DNA of 64,000 bases from Cunninghamia lanceolata (GCA_027924645.1 BSBN01000047.1:9176001-9240000), one strand, 5' to 3'. Shown: positions 49,462 to 61,013, numbered from the stretch's first letter. Numbers and translations are program-made. Notes: a model not told the origin generated them from the letters alone.

Positions 49462-50754
49462 GGAGGGGCTCTTATGTATCATAGTTTTCTTTCCTTTTCT
49501 CACTTTCCTATTTTCTCGCTTTTCTTTTCAATAAGTGTTTAGTGAACACATGTCAGCAGTGCAAAGCCCCTTCTTTTTGGTCTCTCATTTATTAAGGTTG
49601 TTTGTAAATCCCTAAATTCCCTGAAAGTACACGCTTTTCAGAAAGGATAGCCACTCCCGTAACATATTTGACACTGCGTTCCATGCAGATTTCAAAAAGA
49701 TATAGTAGCTATTTCTTGGCATTAATGCCATTAATAAGGTAAGATGTGTCATTGATTACCTTCATAAGCCCCAATGAATTAATGTTAAATCCTAAGTGTA
49801 GCTCTCATTTGTTTCTATCTCTCTGCTTTCAATCACTATTGCATCCAAGTCCATCCTTAGCGAGTGCCTTTCAGCTGAGTATCACTCTGGTTAAGCAGTT
49901 TCATTTTTTTTTCTCTATGTCAAAACTTCCTGTATTCTCCTCACAGATACAGATATGTCTAAATAATAGTCTCCTCAGGAGGGACTTGGAATTTATGAGT
50001 CAATTGATAAACTGTTGAACAGTAAATCATATGCTTCAGCACCCACACAACCAAGGAAAACCTACCCAAGAACAAGGGTCCCCGAGGTAGGATATTCTGT
50101 TGACCTAGCAAAGGTGAAGGATTACATAGATGGCATATTTGACACGACCCTTCAAAAGAACACCAAGGCTCTCTGGGAGGGGGCACATCAGAGGTGTATT
50201 CTCTGAGACAATAGTGGGTAGTTTAAGACTTTTTGTATGAGGATATGGACCTCACGATTGGCACAGTTCCTGGTTCCTAATGTCCACCTATGTCCCGAGC
50301 TAATTAAGTTATGTGCAGAACTATTTCATGCACCATCGAGTACTATACAACAGGGCCCTTTCATAGTACATATTACACCCAAGGCCATAAGAGACATGCT
50401 GGCCCTATAGCATGATAGAATAGCCACCTTTCCAATGGTTGCTAAAATACAAAACACATGGGCCAATATAATTAACAAAGTCAAGTTACTTAATTCAGAG
50501 ATGCAGTTGGGAGATGATAACACCCAGATGCCCACACTACCCACTGGGAGGGCACAATTCAGTCAAAATGTTCAAGAGGCACTTTCAATGATAGCCTTCA
50601 TTTTTGGTATGAGAGAGGATAACATAGTCCATGACTGGCAAATAGCTATCATTTTTAGATTGAAAACTATGGACAAATCACAAGAGTACCGGCTAGATTT
50701 CTCAGAACAAATAGCTAACGCCATGATTGATTAGCTCATAAATTTCAAGTCAAG
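49462..50754 (+). pseudogene. E4 extra 3' ORF, N-terminal region
   Basis: 49462-49980 is AT-rich and has no supported gene. From about 49985 a coding-like frame gives a Ser/Pro/Arg-rich start (ASAPTQPRKTYPRTRVPE, near 50030) and then a globular-looking domain (VDLAKVKDYIDGIFDTTLQK; GPFIVHITPKAIRDMLAL; FIFGMREDNIVHDWQIAI). Stops are TGA, TAG and one frame change near 50215. I do not recognise a family. It lies in the same orientation as pol, between integrase and 3' LTR. Not envelope-like: no signal peptide or membrane segment seen. Confidence 0.6.
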
Positions 50755-50851
50755 GTGAGTTTTCAAGTATTATGCTTTTATATTCCACCTTTGTTGTATC
50801 AAAACCATAATCTTTTCATACATCATATGCATTTGAATATGTATGACCCAG
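50755..50851 (+). other. Candidate intron in the E4 3' ORF
   Basis: CAAG|GTGAGT at 50751-50760 is a consensus-like 5' splice site and GACCCAG at 50845-50851 a plausible 3' site after T-rich sequence. The enclosed 97 bp breaks the coding-like frame, which resumes after 50851. Inference only. Confidence 0.35.
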
Positions 50852-52509
50852 ATTTCAGTCACAACAAAACTATCCCTATGTCCGCATGGACACATGTGTT
50901 ATCCGAAGCCTCTGACCCTTATGAGTTTTGAGAACTTTTTGTAGCCCCAAGCCTATAGAACATAGATTGACACAGAGTATAAGGGGTTTTATGACCAATT
51001 GCCCAATTCCCTATGATTATTTCTTTGGGGCACATAATACCATAATCAGAGTCCATGGTTTCAATGAGGAACCTATGCTATTACCTAAAATATTGACCCC
51101 TAGGGTCGTATTCTTAGAGGTGACCCGATAGGTGTCTATGGTTGATAATGAGTTTGGCCATAAGAAAAAGAAAAAGAAGATGTATGATATCCCATGGGTT
51201 AGGAAAAATATGACACTTGAGGTTAGAGATGCAGAGAACCTCTTTCTAAGAAAGTTAGCTGCCCTTGGTTTCCTCATCATTGAAGATAAATGGAAGTATG
51301 ACCTAGACAGTTTTCTAGCCTCCTGGATTATGAATAAGAAAGTCCATGCTAAAATGGTACATGAGGGTTATCCATTCTAGGAGGATAGGAGGAATCCAAA
51401 AGAAGACAACCCAGACCTATATGTTGAACTAGCTGATTTGCCCTTTGAGGGGGCCAGGCCATGGGATGCCTTCTATGTCAAAGAGAAGGAATTTGACCCA
51501 TAGTTAGGAATGACTGCTGGTTTGAAGTAAACATTGAAGGCCCAAGATTGGAAACTAGAAAAGATCGAAGCTTATTGGAAATATAGGCAAGAGATTTTAG
51601 AGCTCACACATTCATTAATATTGACACTGATGAAAAATTGGAATCAATCTAGGATGAGTGGAATCCCTCCCCAGTCTCAAGTCCAGGCACTAGTAGAATT
51701 CAGAGGAAGGGTGAGGAAACAGAGGAGGAAACAGAGTCAGCCCAAACTATGCAAGAGATAGGATAGGCCTCATCTGCTATTCCTGCATCTTCATGGCCCC
51801 AATCCCTCAGCGCCTTAGAGAAGCAAAAAGGTGTGGTGTCATCACCAATTATAGGGACCCAAACAGCTTTAGCATCTGGGGGTTCCAGATTTGTTCCTTT
51901 AAAACCACCAGTGGTGGTAAATGTTGAAGAGAAAGAAACAGAGGAAATAGGTGAAAGGCCTAGGAAACATAGGAAATTGCACCTGCAAGTAGAAGAGAAG
52001 GAAGAAGTAGAACCATAGCTACAACAACTACCGGTCACATCTTTTGTTGCTCAAGTAAGTGTTTCTTCTCCCTTTTCTCTTGTATCTCTTTCTTCTACTA
52101 TAGGAGTGGCAATCCCAAGTAGCCAAATATTCATATCCCCTGCCACTTCTGTTGTGCTTACATCAACCCTTGCCACTTCACAAGCCATTTTATTACCATT
52201 ATTTTCTCCATCTATGCCAAAGAGAACCCCTCCTCAAGTTTCTTCTAGCCAACAATTATTGGCTATTCCCTATGGCTTGCCTCAAGGTCATCCCTTTGCT
52301 AGAGGATACATTGCATCCCCTCCTACATTCCAAGCTCAAGCAGACACAACAAAAAGGGCCAGGGAGGTTAGAATGGATAAAAAGAGCAAGAAGGAAAATA
52401 AGAGCCATGTTGTGGCTCACATGAGGTCAATTTTTGACCCCATTCAACAACAACTGTCAGTCACACGTTTGTCTGCAAATGTGGTGAAACCTAATGAACA
52501 AATGTAGCC
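50852..52509 (+). pseudogene. E4 extra 3' ORF, central region
   Basis: Frame 50852-51610 encodes a globular segment (HNTIIRVHGFNEEPMLLPKIL; NLFLRKLAALGFLIIEDKWKYDLDSFLASW). After one frameshift near 51615 the frame continues to 52507 with Glu-rich (GEETEEETES), Ser/Thr/Pro-rich and basic clusters (RPRKHRKLH near 51960; KRAREVRMDKKSKKENK near 52350). The basic clusters look like nuclear localisation signals. It shares with the E3 3' ORF the order globular domain, basic cluster, low-complexity stretch, helical tail. Confidence 0.62.
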
Positions 52510-53664
52510 CCAGGATTATCCATGAATGCTGTGGCTATGGATATGTCTATTTTTAGGCCATAGGACAGGGTTGAATTGCTAACTGAGACTACATCTGCTA
52601 TAGTAACTGACTATCTGAATGTATCTAAGAAGTTGCAAAAAGCAAAGAATGATTTAGCTCAAGAAAAGATGAACAACAGTAACCTTGCTGGGGAGATTCA
52701 ATCAAAGAATAATGAGATCGAGAGTTTGAAACATCAGGCTACATAGACCTAGAATGCTTCTCTTAAGTTTGAGTTAGCACAAGAAAATGTTGTAGTGACT
52801 ATTTTGAGACAAGAGAAGGCCACTCTGGAGAAGAAATATCAAGATAAGTTGCAACAAGCCTCACAATTACAACAAAAGTTATTGAATGAGCAAAATGCTA
52901 ATGGTGCAATTCAGGCACAACTCCTGGCTAAGCAACAAAGAACAAAGTAGTTGACAATTGAGTTAGCCAATAGGCCACAGAATGCTAGAGTTTTAAATTT
53001 AGTGAAAGAGCTTTATGTTTCAATATGGAAGAGAATCTCTAAAGAGATTATCCAGCTAAAGCCATCTCTAACATTTGTGTTAAATGCTCAATAGTTGTGT
53101 GAGAAGGTTGAAACTTCAGTGTAGGCCACTTTGTCTACTGTTTCATTGAGGGTTTCTAACTCTCAACTTTTATTGAAGAAGTTGTATGACACAATAGATG
53201 AGACTCTGTCAGCAGCAGGTATAAATGATAGAATGGTTGCCACTAAAAAGGTCAACGAGATTTTGAGTTGTAACTCTGCAGCCACAAATTGTCAAGAGCT
53301 CTTGGATACAGTGAAAGGAGTAAAAAATATGAAGAAACATATTGAGGATTTGGTGCAAGTGGGGCTTCCTTCACCATTCCTAGATAGTAACATAGTATTA
53401 ATGATTGATGACTTCAAGGCCCTTCTCTTGACCAAGCAAAATGATGAGATAATTTTTTAGGGTTTGAGTGATTCTTCATCAGTCAAGGAAGTAGAGGTTG
53501 TGTTGATACCTATGGCCCAGCTGGAGTTTCAGTTAAAAGTTGTACAAATTTTGAAAACTTTTTCTCATAAGGATATAATTAATCTTGATTTTGCCTTTCA
53601 AGATTTGCAGAGTAGACAAGGACTCTCCAATTCAGAATGGTCTATTTATCAGACAACATTGTAG
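52510..53664 (+). pseudogene. E4 extra 3' ORF, coiled-coil C-terminus
   Basis: One frame of 385 codons in which every stop is TAG (52561, 52744, 52750, 52948, 53092, 53122, 53458, and the last at 53662), each in a Gln-like context. The sequence at 52615-53000 is Lys/Glu/Gln/Leu heptad-rich (KLQKAKNDLAQEKMNNSNL; LEKKYQDKLQQASQLQQKLL), a strong coiled-coil candidate. The remaining part is helical without Cys/His motifs. No known family recognised. 53665-53761 is a short non-coding gap before the LTR. Confidence 0.68.
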
Positions 53665-53761
53665 AATTTATAACTCTGTGTTGTATTTTCAATACACATA
53701 TTTTTTTCTAGTTTTGGGTTCTTTCTGAGTAGGCTCAGAAGTCCTATTGGTCACCAAGAAC

Positions 53762-55447
53762 TATAGAGTGTCAAAACTCTACATTTTGTTTCAGTCGCAG
53801 CAAGTCCGTGAGTCTCTTTTGTTGTTGTGTGAGTTTCAAAGGTATCACTATGTGGGTTTCTAATGCTTTGTGTGGAAGCTGCCAAGTGTCCAGCCATAGT
53901 TAAAGTTACAGTATTGTTTCTAATATTAACTTTTGTACAGAGCGCGCCACGTAGAAAATTGTTTCAATGTTTCAAGTTTTAACTTTTTGTCGTGGAGGTC
54001 GCCACGTGTAGAATGCAGAGGCATTCCCTAAGGTTCTTCATTTTGTGTGGAGTTTTCCATGTGTCTCTTTATTTAGCTGTGAAAGTTGCCACGTGTTTCT
54101 TTCCGTATCATGTTTGATGCTTGTAATGAAAGATGGTGGACCATAGTCTATTTTAGTTCCAAGCTGCGGAGAATGCCACGTGGTGGTCGTGGAGGAGGAG
54201 TTTTTTTGTTCATGATGCTTTAAGTAAGAAACTTTTTCCTTGTATGCTTAACACAGGTTGTGCCAAGTGTCAGTTTTCGCGGGAGTTTCAAAGGTTTTAT
54301 AAGTTTTAAGAAATGTTACGGGTGCCACCACGTGTTAGCTGGCATGCGTGTGGAAGATGCCATCTGTCCTAGTTTTCTCCCTTTGAAGGTAGTGAGTGTC
54401 GAGGCTGTGGGTCCTATTATTAATGTGTCTCATATTTTAAAGTGATGCGGGTTGCGACATATGTCATAAGTGGAGGTCACCTAAGCATAAAGACACAGTT
54501 TTGAGGGTTTTTTCAGAAGAAGACATGTAGATGTTTCTGAAAGCTACAAAATATGACAAGTGTCATTTTCCTATTGACTTCTGAGAAATAAAGGAGTTTC
54601 TCATTTTGCTAGGGACGCTACCATATGTCACAATATGCATCAAGTTTCAAGTGCGCGGGTCTCACCATGTGTCTGTGTCTTAATGAAGGAGTTGTGCCAC
54701 ATATATTTTGCCCCAGCCAATGAGCTTGCATGAGTCGATGGCCGTTACAGATTCGAAGGATCATAATTGCCGGAGACTTCCAGTTATCTTTAGTTCCATT
54801 GGGTCATTGGGGATTTGGTTGTTACAGACAATCTGGAGTCAAATCTTAGGTTATAAATATGTAATATTTGTAATAGATTGGGATAGGACATACATATAGA
54901 GATACACAGAGATAGAGATTTTTGGATAAGTTTTGTTAGAATTTAAAAGAGAAGTCAAAGACTTTGCTGTGGCCAGTTGATGTCATTTTGCCTTTATTTT
55001 GTTGTTCTCAATAAGAAAGTTAATGTACCTATGCATGTATCTGTGCCTTTTATGTTGCTAGAAGATTAATGAGAAGAACTCTGTTCTGTGCCTTGGTTGA
55101 TGTTATCTGTGTCATTGCAAAGTGTCTAATTGTGAGCCTTTGATTATATTCAATTCCATGTATTTATGTTAATCATGCAGTATCTGCTCCTTAATATAAC
55201 TGAATCTTGAGAATAGTTTCACTGTGCTTAATTTGAAAGGAATACTTTTACTTAGGTGCATCGCCATAGTTAGATTTACTTAATTGTATCTGTAATCCTA
55301 TTAACTTCTTACCCTTTTCTCAAAACCCATTTTAAAATAGAGAAGAGCCAGCTTCTTTAAAATCTAGAGGTATTTCAAGTAGCAAGTTCCACATTCTTGA
55401 AACTTCCCATGTTGGTGTTAGAACATGTGCAATTTAATACATCAACA
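53762..55447 (+). repeat. E4 3' LTR
   Basis: 1686 bp, beginning TATAGAGT...ACTCTACA (the initial TG mutated to TA) and ending CATCAACA. It lacks the foldback and shows the empty site TGTATCTGTAATCC around 55286. TGTTA follows at 55448-55452. Confidence 0.93.
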
Positions 55448-55452
55448 TGTTA

Positions 55453-55511
55453 CTCTTGTTGCCTGGTTTGGATTGTTCACCTTGTTGACCCTCCTAGCCA
55501 TGATTGCACCA
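55453..55511 (+). repeat. E5 5' LTR, right part
   Basis: The last 59 bp of the E5 LTR after the E4 insertion, ending GATTGCACCA. The PBS follows two bases later, which is how the LTR end was placed. Confidence 0.7.
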
Positions 55512-55513
55512 AG

Positions 55514-55525
55514 TGGTATCAGAGC
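55514..55525 (+). other. E5 primer-binding site
   Basis: TGGTATCAGAGC, an exact match to the initiator tRNA-Met primer site common in plant chromoviruses. Confidence 0.88.
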
Positions 55526-55713
55526 GAAGTTTGAATCCTTTAGGAGCAAAGTGAGAAAATTTGTGAAGGTATCCTATAAGATCTTGTTGTGAATAGATTG
55601 CTAAATCTTAGGTAGACTACTTGTGTTTTCAATCGATTGCTGATTATCAGGTAGTTGTGACCTTGTAGCCTGATCACTGAATTTGAGGCAGTTACACTTG
55701 ATCATAGGAAGAG

Positions 55714-56869
55714 ATGTCACCAAGGAGAATACCTATTGTTGGTACTATGGTTTAAAGAATGGATGAGATGATGGAAATGATGAAGACAATGCAAGTTTGT
55801 TTGGATGCTATTGAAGAAGATCAAAGAAGAGGACTTATACCTCGACCTAATGTTGAAAGTGATGATGAAGAATTTCAATCTGCTAATCAAAATGAAGAAA
55901 CCCTAGAAGAAGAAGAATCATATCAAGTGATGATGTTGAGAGCTATTTCAAAGATTGGGAAAAGACCTAGAATTGATGTACCAAATTACACTAGCAATTT
56001 GAATCTTGAGGAGCTGATTGATTGGATAAATGACCTAGAAGAATACTTTAAATATGAAGAATTTAAAGATCCAGAGAAGGTGAAATTTACAAAGACTAAG
56101 TTGAAAGGACATGCTGCCATTTGATGGAAATAAGTACAGTTGGATAGAAATTGAAGAGGAAAAGAGAAGATCATAAAATGGGATGGAATGGTGACAAAGT
56201 TGAATAATTACTTTATACCTGTTGACTATGAGTTGGAACTATTGAAGAGATTGTAGAACTTGAGACAAAAGGAAAAATCTGTGAAGGAGTACAATGAAGA
56301 ATTTCATAAGATGATTATAAGGATAGGACATAGTGAAGTAAGCAAGGAAAAAGTGGCAAGATATATCAATGGATTAAGATTGAACATTTAAGAAGAACTG
56401 AGTTTGATAAGGATGACAACATTGGAAGAAGCATATCAGTTTGCCCTGAAAGTTGAAGAAAATTTGAACAAGAAACATGAGCAGAGACAAAGAGGTAAAG
56501 GAGGTAAATTTTAGAAAGGTAGAACATTCTCTAGAGGATAAAAATCATTTACGGAGTAGAGCAGACAAGATTGCACATTCAAGAAGGAAGACAGAGATAA
56601 CAATGCATACCAGAGAGATGAAAAAGCTTTCTACCGTAGAGGAAACCCTAATTCATACTAGAATGAAGGATATAGAAGAGATGAAAGAGGACTTGATATG
56701 AGAACATTAAAAGGAACCTGTTTTAAGTTTGGAGATGAAGGCACAGAGCATTTGAATGTCATCAAGGAAGTACAAGCAAGAAAATAAAGAACAATGGAAG
56801 AACAACTTATATAGAAGAAGAACCTGTTGGATCACTGAGTTTAGTTGGTAAACCTAAGAAAGGAGAATC
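55714..56869 (+). pseudogene. gag: E5 gag
   Basis: Start at ATG 55714 (MSPRRIPIVGTM), about 190 bases after the PBS. A charged N-terminal segment (EEDQRRG, DDEEFQS) precedes the Ty3/gypsy Gag core: DVPNYTSNLNLEELIDWINDLEEYF (56000), KEYNEEFHKMIIRIG (56290), GLRLNI then EEAYQFALKVEENL (56370-56470). Stops: TAG 55756, TGA 56122, TAA 56131 and later ones. A zinc knuckle can be read near 56710-56755 (C-F-K-F-G-D-E-G) with a frameshift before the final Cys. The frame runs to the E6 insertion (target ACTTG, 56870-56874). Structural protein of the particle. Confidence 0.85.
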
Positions 56870-56968
56870 ACTTGTGATGTAGGAGCATCGGCATTCAGTT
56901 TTCTTTTTGTTTAGTTAATGATATTAAGTTTTGTTTCAGTCTCTTTGAGGAAGTTTTTGGTTTAGTTT

Positions 56969-58215
56969 TGTAATGTTTGAAAATTTCCCCTTGGGGGCTT
57001 TTCCCTCATAAGGTTTGGCTCCTAGGTCTTTTGCATGCATTTAGGCTATTTTAGTTCATAATTTGACATCTCGATGGAATGAGCCATAGGTAGCATGACA
57101 AATGGGACCTAGGAGGACCCCTTGAGCTGTACCTTGCCCAAAATAGGGGGTAGGACTTGGGCGCCCATGCCCTAGTCCTATCCTATTTTAGGGCAGCCCT
57201 AATTTCTAGGTGTCAGTTTATGACCGTTAATTGGGTCCTTTACCGACATGATAAGTTTGAATTACAAAAATCTTGGCGAGAGTGCTTGTAGTTGCATATA
57301 AAAGCATGTTTAGGCATTCATTTGTAAACTAGATGGCAATTGTGATGTTCAATTGTTCTCAAGGTGATTTCAAGGCTTTCATTGTGTTGCAAAGAGCAGA
57401 TTTGTGTGGTTTATGTGTTTGTTTGTAGATTTGAGCATCAATTTCATCATGGCATGAAGAGCATCTTCCTCCCATGATATCTTCACTACAAGGTGACATT
57501 ATATTGTGTTTTCATTATCAATTCCTTTAGTTTTTTGCATCTACCTCACAAGGGCACACACTCTCTATCTGACAGTGGTGTTTGGAGACTTAAGTGTCCT
57601 TCAGAGCTTGACTGACACAAGCCTCTAAACACCACAAGTCCCTCCCAAGATCTTGTGATTGTAGGTTATACGTGTCGCATTGGGAAAACTAAAGTTAAAG
57701 GAAGGATTGGCAAACATCAAGGATTCAGGATCCGAAGAGAAGTAGGACACCAGAGCATTTCTAGGACTTGGACACTTGCACTAGTGTCCTCTGCAGACAA
57801 ATTTTTGGAAACAGAAGTTACAGGGTAGATCAGTGTCGGAAAGAGGTCAGGATCCCACAAAGAAACTAACACATTGGACTTGGGCACCCACACCTTAGTC
57901 CCAGACTGTTCCACCTCAAAACCCTGAAAATAGGTACTCTGTGATTTGCTATTTTACTTCCGTCTGCAAAAGCATTTTCCATTATTCATTAGTTTATTGC
58001 CGTATTTGCATAATTAGGGTTTTAATGGTTAATTGAGCATAAGAGAAGAAAAAATGATAATTAAATTCCCTAATCCAAGTTTCCCTACATCTCACAGTGA
58101 TCTAGGGTATGATAGTGAATTGCCACTCAACCCTAGATCCTTGAATTTAAAGTGGAAAGGCAGATTTAAACATCAAAACACTAAAACATTAACAAATCCA
58201 ATTTTCCACTAAACA
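56969..58215 (+). mobile_element. Probable solo LTR nested in E6 LTR
   Basis: 1247 bp absent from the other E6 LTR. It begins TGTAATG and ends AAACA (TG...CA with TGT/ACA ends), flanked by AGTTT (56964-56968) and TGTTT (58216-58220), 4 of 5 identical. It contains a TATA box (57297-57303), consistent with an LTR. No coding capacity. The alternative is a deletion from the 3' LTR through a shared GTTT; the TATA box and terminal bases favour insertion. Orientation is taken from the TATA box. Confidence 0.55.
57297..57303 (+). promoter_or_regulatory. TATA box of the nested LTR
   Basis: TATAAAA in the context GTTGCATATAAAAGCATG, followed about 30 bases later by CA/A-type start candidates. Confidence 0.5.
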
Positions 58216-59193
58216 TGTTTAAAGACAATTTTGTGTAGTTAGTTATTCCTGCCAATGAACTCCACATAATAGAATCTTCTTGTTACTGAATAGATAGAGA
58301 GGAATAAGAGAAGATCAATGCTTGAGAAGACAATAAACAGAAGGAAGGAGGAGAAGGGGCAAATTACCAGAATGGAGGATAAAGGCTAGTTAGTAAAATA
58401 AACCTTTTATGGTGAAGGATAAAAACCCAAACAAAGCTAGGTAGAATTAAGAAGACAAAGAAACCTGGGATTACAGAGAGAGTAGAAAGAGAATGAGTTT
58501 GCTATGTGAATGAAGAAGGATTGATGCTCAATAGGGGATGAAACAAGGCCAAGCAATTTGAAGGCCAATAAAGAAGGATCGATAGTGAAATGAGAGGAGG
58601 ATGAATGACAGAATAAATAAGGAGGGAGATTGATTGTATAAGGTGTAGGAGATTCAGGCTAGTATTTGATTCATGTAATTCATAGCCTGAAAGATTGTGA
58701 AGTATAAGAGTCTCTCAATATATATCTCTATTAACATAGATGTACTATCTAAGTTTAAATAAAAGAGTATTGGTTTTTGTAAATCATTTATTGTCAATCA
58801 AATGCAGAGTAAAGTCCCTGAAACTACATTCATTTATTTGCCTAAGTTCCTGTCACTGTAGACTCTTATAACTGGAAATTAATTTCATTGAAAGTTTGTG
58901 TCAATGATTATGTATTTCATTCTAAATTGAATTTTATCCATGAAAAAGGTTTCTATCATATAACTAAACTCATTGGAGATTTATGTCACCAGATTAGTTT
59001 TGTTGGGATTCCTATCACTGAATATAGTTTGGAAGTTTCTGTTGCCTAAAATGTTCTATTACCAAGTTATTTAAATTGCTATCCTAGTTTCTGTCACTGT
59101 TTAGTTAGGAAGTCTGTAGAAGTCTAAATGTTTTGTCTAAAGGTAAGAGGCTGAGTATCAGAGCTTGAATGCAAGGAAATGCGCTATCATTTT

Positions 59194-59206
59194 TGGTATT
59201 AGAGCC
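59194..59206 (+). other. E6 primer-binding site
   Basis: TGGTATTAGAGCC, one base from the initiator tRNA-Met site, four bases after the 5' LTR. Confidence 0.8.
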
Positions 59207-59765
59207 AGAAGATTGTTGGCATGGTAAGAAGTATGTTTGAAGAATGAGGTATGTGATTTGAAAAGAGAGAGAAGTTGTTGTTGTAGGCATGAGAAAGGGT
59301 TTGTAACTTATATCCTCTAGCTGAGATAAACTAGGTAGAAGGTGTATAAATTCCTCCACTAAGAGAGAGTGGGTAGAGGGGGTTTTGAGAGTGGCATATT
59401 CTAGGGTCCTTGTTGGGTAGAGGTTAGTTGCTGAAGATGAGAGATTTTGTTGTAAAAAGTACAACAATTAACAAGATATTTTTGACAAAGAGAAGGAAGA
59501 TTGTCTTGAAGAAGCCAGTTGTGTGGGAACCTATGGAACAATATTTGCAAGAAAAATGAAGTAGAAAGCTCTATGAAGAGTTGAATAAAATAGAAGCAAG
59601 AATGGATGCCCTTGAAGATGGGTTTAAAAGAAAGATGCAGATAAGAAAGAAAAAGATGAAGAAAAATAGAAAATGGGTAAAGTTGAGTCTCATTGTTCCT
59701 TTTGTGATGACAGGTCTACAAGAGATGTTTTGTGTGTAGGAAATGAAGATGGAAAAGTTTAGAAA

Positions 59766-61013
59766 ATGGACTATGGAAATCCAAAATTTGACAAGGATAT
59801 GGATGAAGATGAGGAAGAACTCCTATTGGAAGAGGAGAGGAAAGTGGCCATAAAGGAGGCACTTAATGAGACATCTTGGTCTCTTGATTTATTTTCTAAT
59901 ATCATGTTTGAGAATGTGAATGCAAGTAAGAGGAAGATTGAGAACCAGACCTTGAAGATGATGAGAGAAGGGGTTAGAAAGGCACCCGTAATTGGAGATT
60001 AAGATAAGAAATAATGGAGACAAATTGCAGCAGCATGCTAAGAAGGAATCATGCAACATGGTGAAGTCAGGGTACATTGCAAAGTACCTACAAATGAAGA
60101 TAAGAGAAGTATTGAAAAAGAAGAAGTTAAATCTACCTTAAAGTTTCATAATGCATTGGACGATGCTACAAATGAAGGTAAAGGAGCCTACAAACCAGAA
60201 GAGTTGACAAGCCATGAAGCCAAGAATGAAAGTAAATCGAGACAAGTTATTGCACAAATGAATGGAGGTAAGAATGTTATTTTTAGTCATGTATCTGGAA
60301 GTAAGAATGTGGTTATACAAGTTGATAAAAAAAAGAGGAATGAACATGGATACATAGTACCAAGTTGGTAGAAGAATTCCATTAAGGAAGCACAACAGTT
60401 AGGATGTAAACAATGGGTGACTAATGGTGAAGTTTGTGACAGCAAACAGAGACAAAGGATGAAAGAAATGACAAAGTTTCAAGGTAAACAAGAAGGAAGG
60501 CCAAGTACAAAAATATAAACACATCAGCCCAAGAAGATGGAAAACAAATTATGGGTAGTGAAGCATGGGACAACAAAAGAGGAACATGGTAATGTAAAAC
60601 AAGGTGAAGAAGAGGACAAGACCAATGAATAAAGAACCATGAAGAAACCAGCAAAGGATGACAAGAGGAAATTACAGGCAGGTATACAATAAGGAAAATT
60701 AGCACTCCATGAAGATGACATGACAGTGGTGTTTGAAGAAAGGAGAAATAATGAGGCAGCAACTTGGAAAGAGCTAGAAGAGAATACATCCAATATGACA
60801 GGTAAGCAAGTTAATTTTGATGCTGGTACTTTTGAATTTTGGACTAAATTTGAGGGAAATAATTTTCAAGTTGAAATTGATAGGGAAGTGGAACTGAATA
60901 GTAATAATGAGTTATTAGAATATGAGATGGAACTATGGATACTTATGAATGGAAAAGACATGATAAGAGAAAAATACAAGGAGAGAAAGGAAAGCAAAAG
61001 GAAGCAGCTTTGA
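59766..61013 (+). pseudogene. E6 ORF1, unknown Lys/Glu-rich protein
   Basis: One frame of about 416 codons with several stops (TAA 60000, TAG 60369 and later TAA). Starts MDYGNPKFDKDMDEDEEEL; acidic N-terminus, Lys-rich middle, then a more globular end (FEFWTKFEGNNFQVEIDREVEL near 60835-60895). No zinc knuckle, protease, RT or integrase motif, and I recognise no family. Upstream 59460-59765 is a Lys/Arg/Met-rich run in other frames with no clear protein. It may be a captured host sequence or a diverged element-specific gene. Confidence 0.5.

Larger units (their letters stand above)
34589..55447 (+). mobile_element. E4: 20.9-kb Tat-like Ty3/gypsy element in E5 LTR
   Basis: LTRs 34589-37186 and 53762-55447 flank PBS, gag, protease, archaeal-like RNase H, RT, classical RNase H, integrase and a 4-kb extra 3' ORF region. 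Flanking 5-mers GGTTA (34584-34588) and TGTTA (55448-55452) match at 4 of 5 positions. E7 (6186 bp) interrupts the protease and a foldback element interrupts the 5' LTR; without them E4 is about 13.7 kb. Frames are damaged mainly by point stops rather than indels: 45593-48197 stays in a single frame. Confidence 0.93.
56875..59189 (+). repeat. E6 5' LTR (with nested insertion)
   Basis: Starts TGATGTAGGAGCATCGG and ends GCGCTATCA. It matches 62035-63247 on both sides of a 1247-bp extra segment (56969-58215). The host LTR has a TATA-like ATTGTATAAGG near 58634, aligned with ATTATATAAGG near 62528. Confidence 0.88.

Noticed and set aside
52510..53664. TAG read as Gln (code change or programmed readthrough)
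   Set aside because: TAG also replaces Trp, and TAA/TGA stops and frameshifts occur in the same elements. Deamination of methylated CHG cytosine in dead copies is simpler.
49985..53664. Envelope-like gene of an errantivirus or pararetrovirus
   Set aside because: No signal peptide, transmembrane helix or cleavage site; the content is basic clusters and coiled coil. No movement or coat protein occurs, and integrase and LTRs are present.
41641..55525. tRNA gene fragments at TGGTATCAGAGC sites
   Set aside because: These 12-base matches sit exactly at LTR edges and are primer-binding sites; no cloverleaf can be formed around them.
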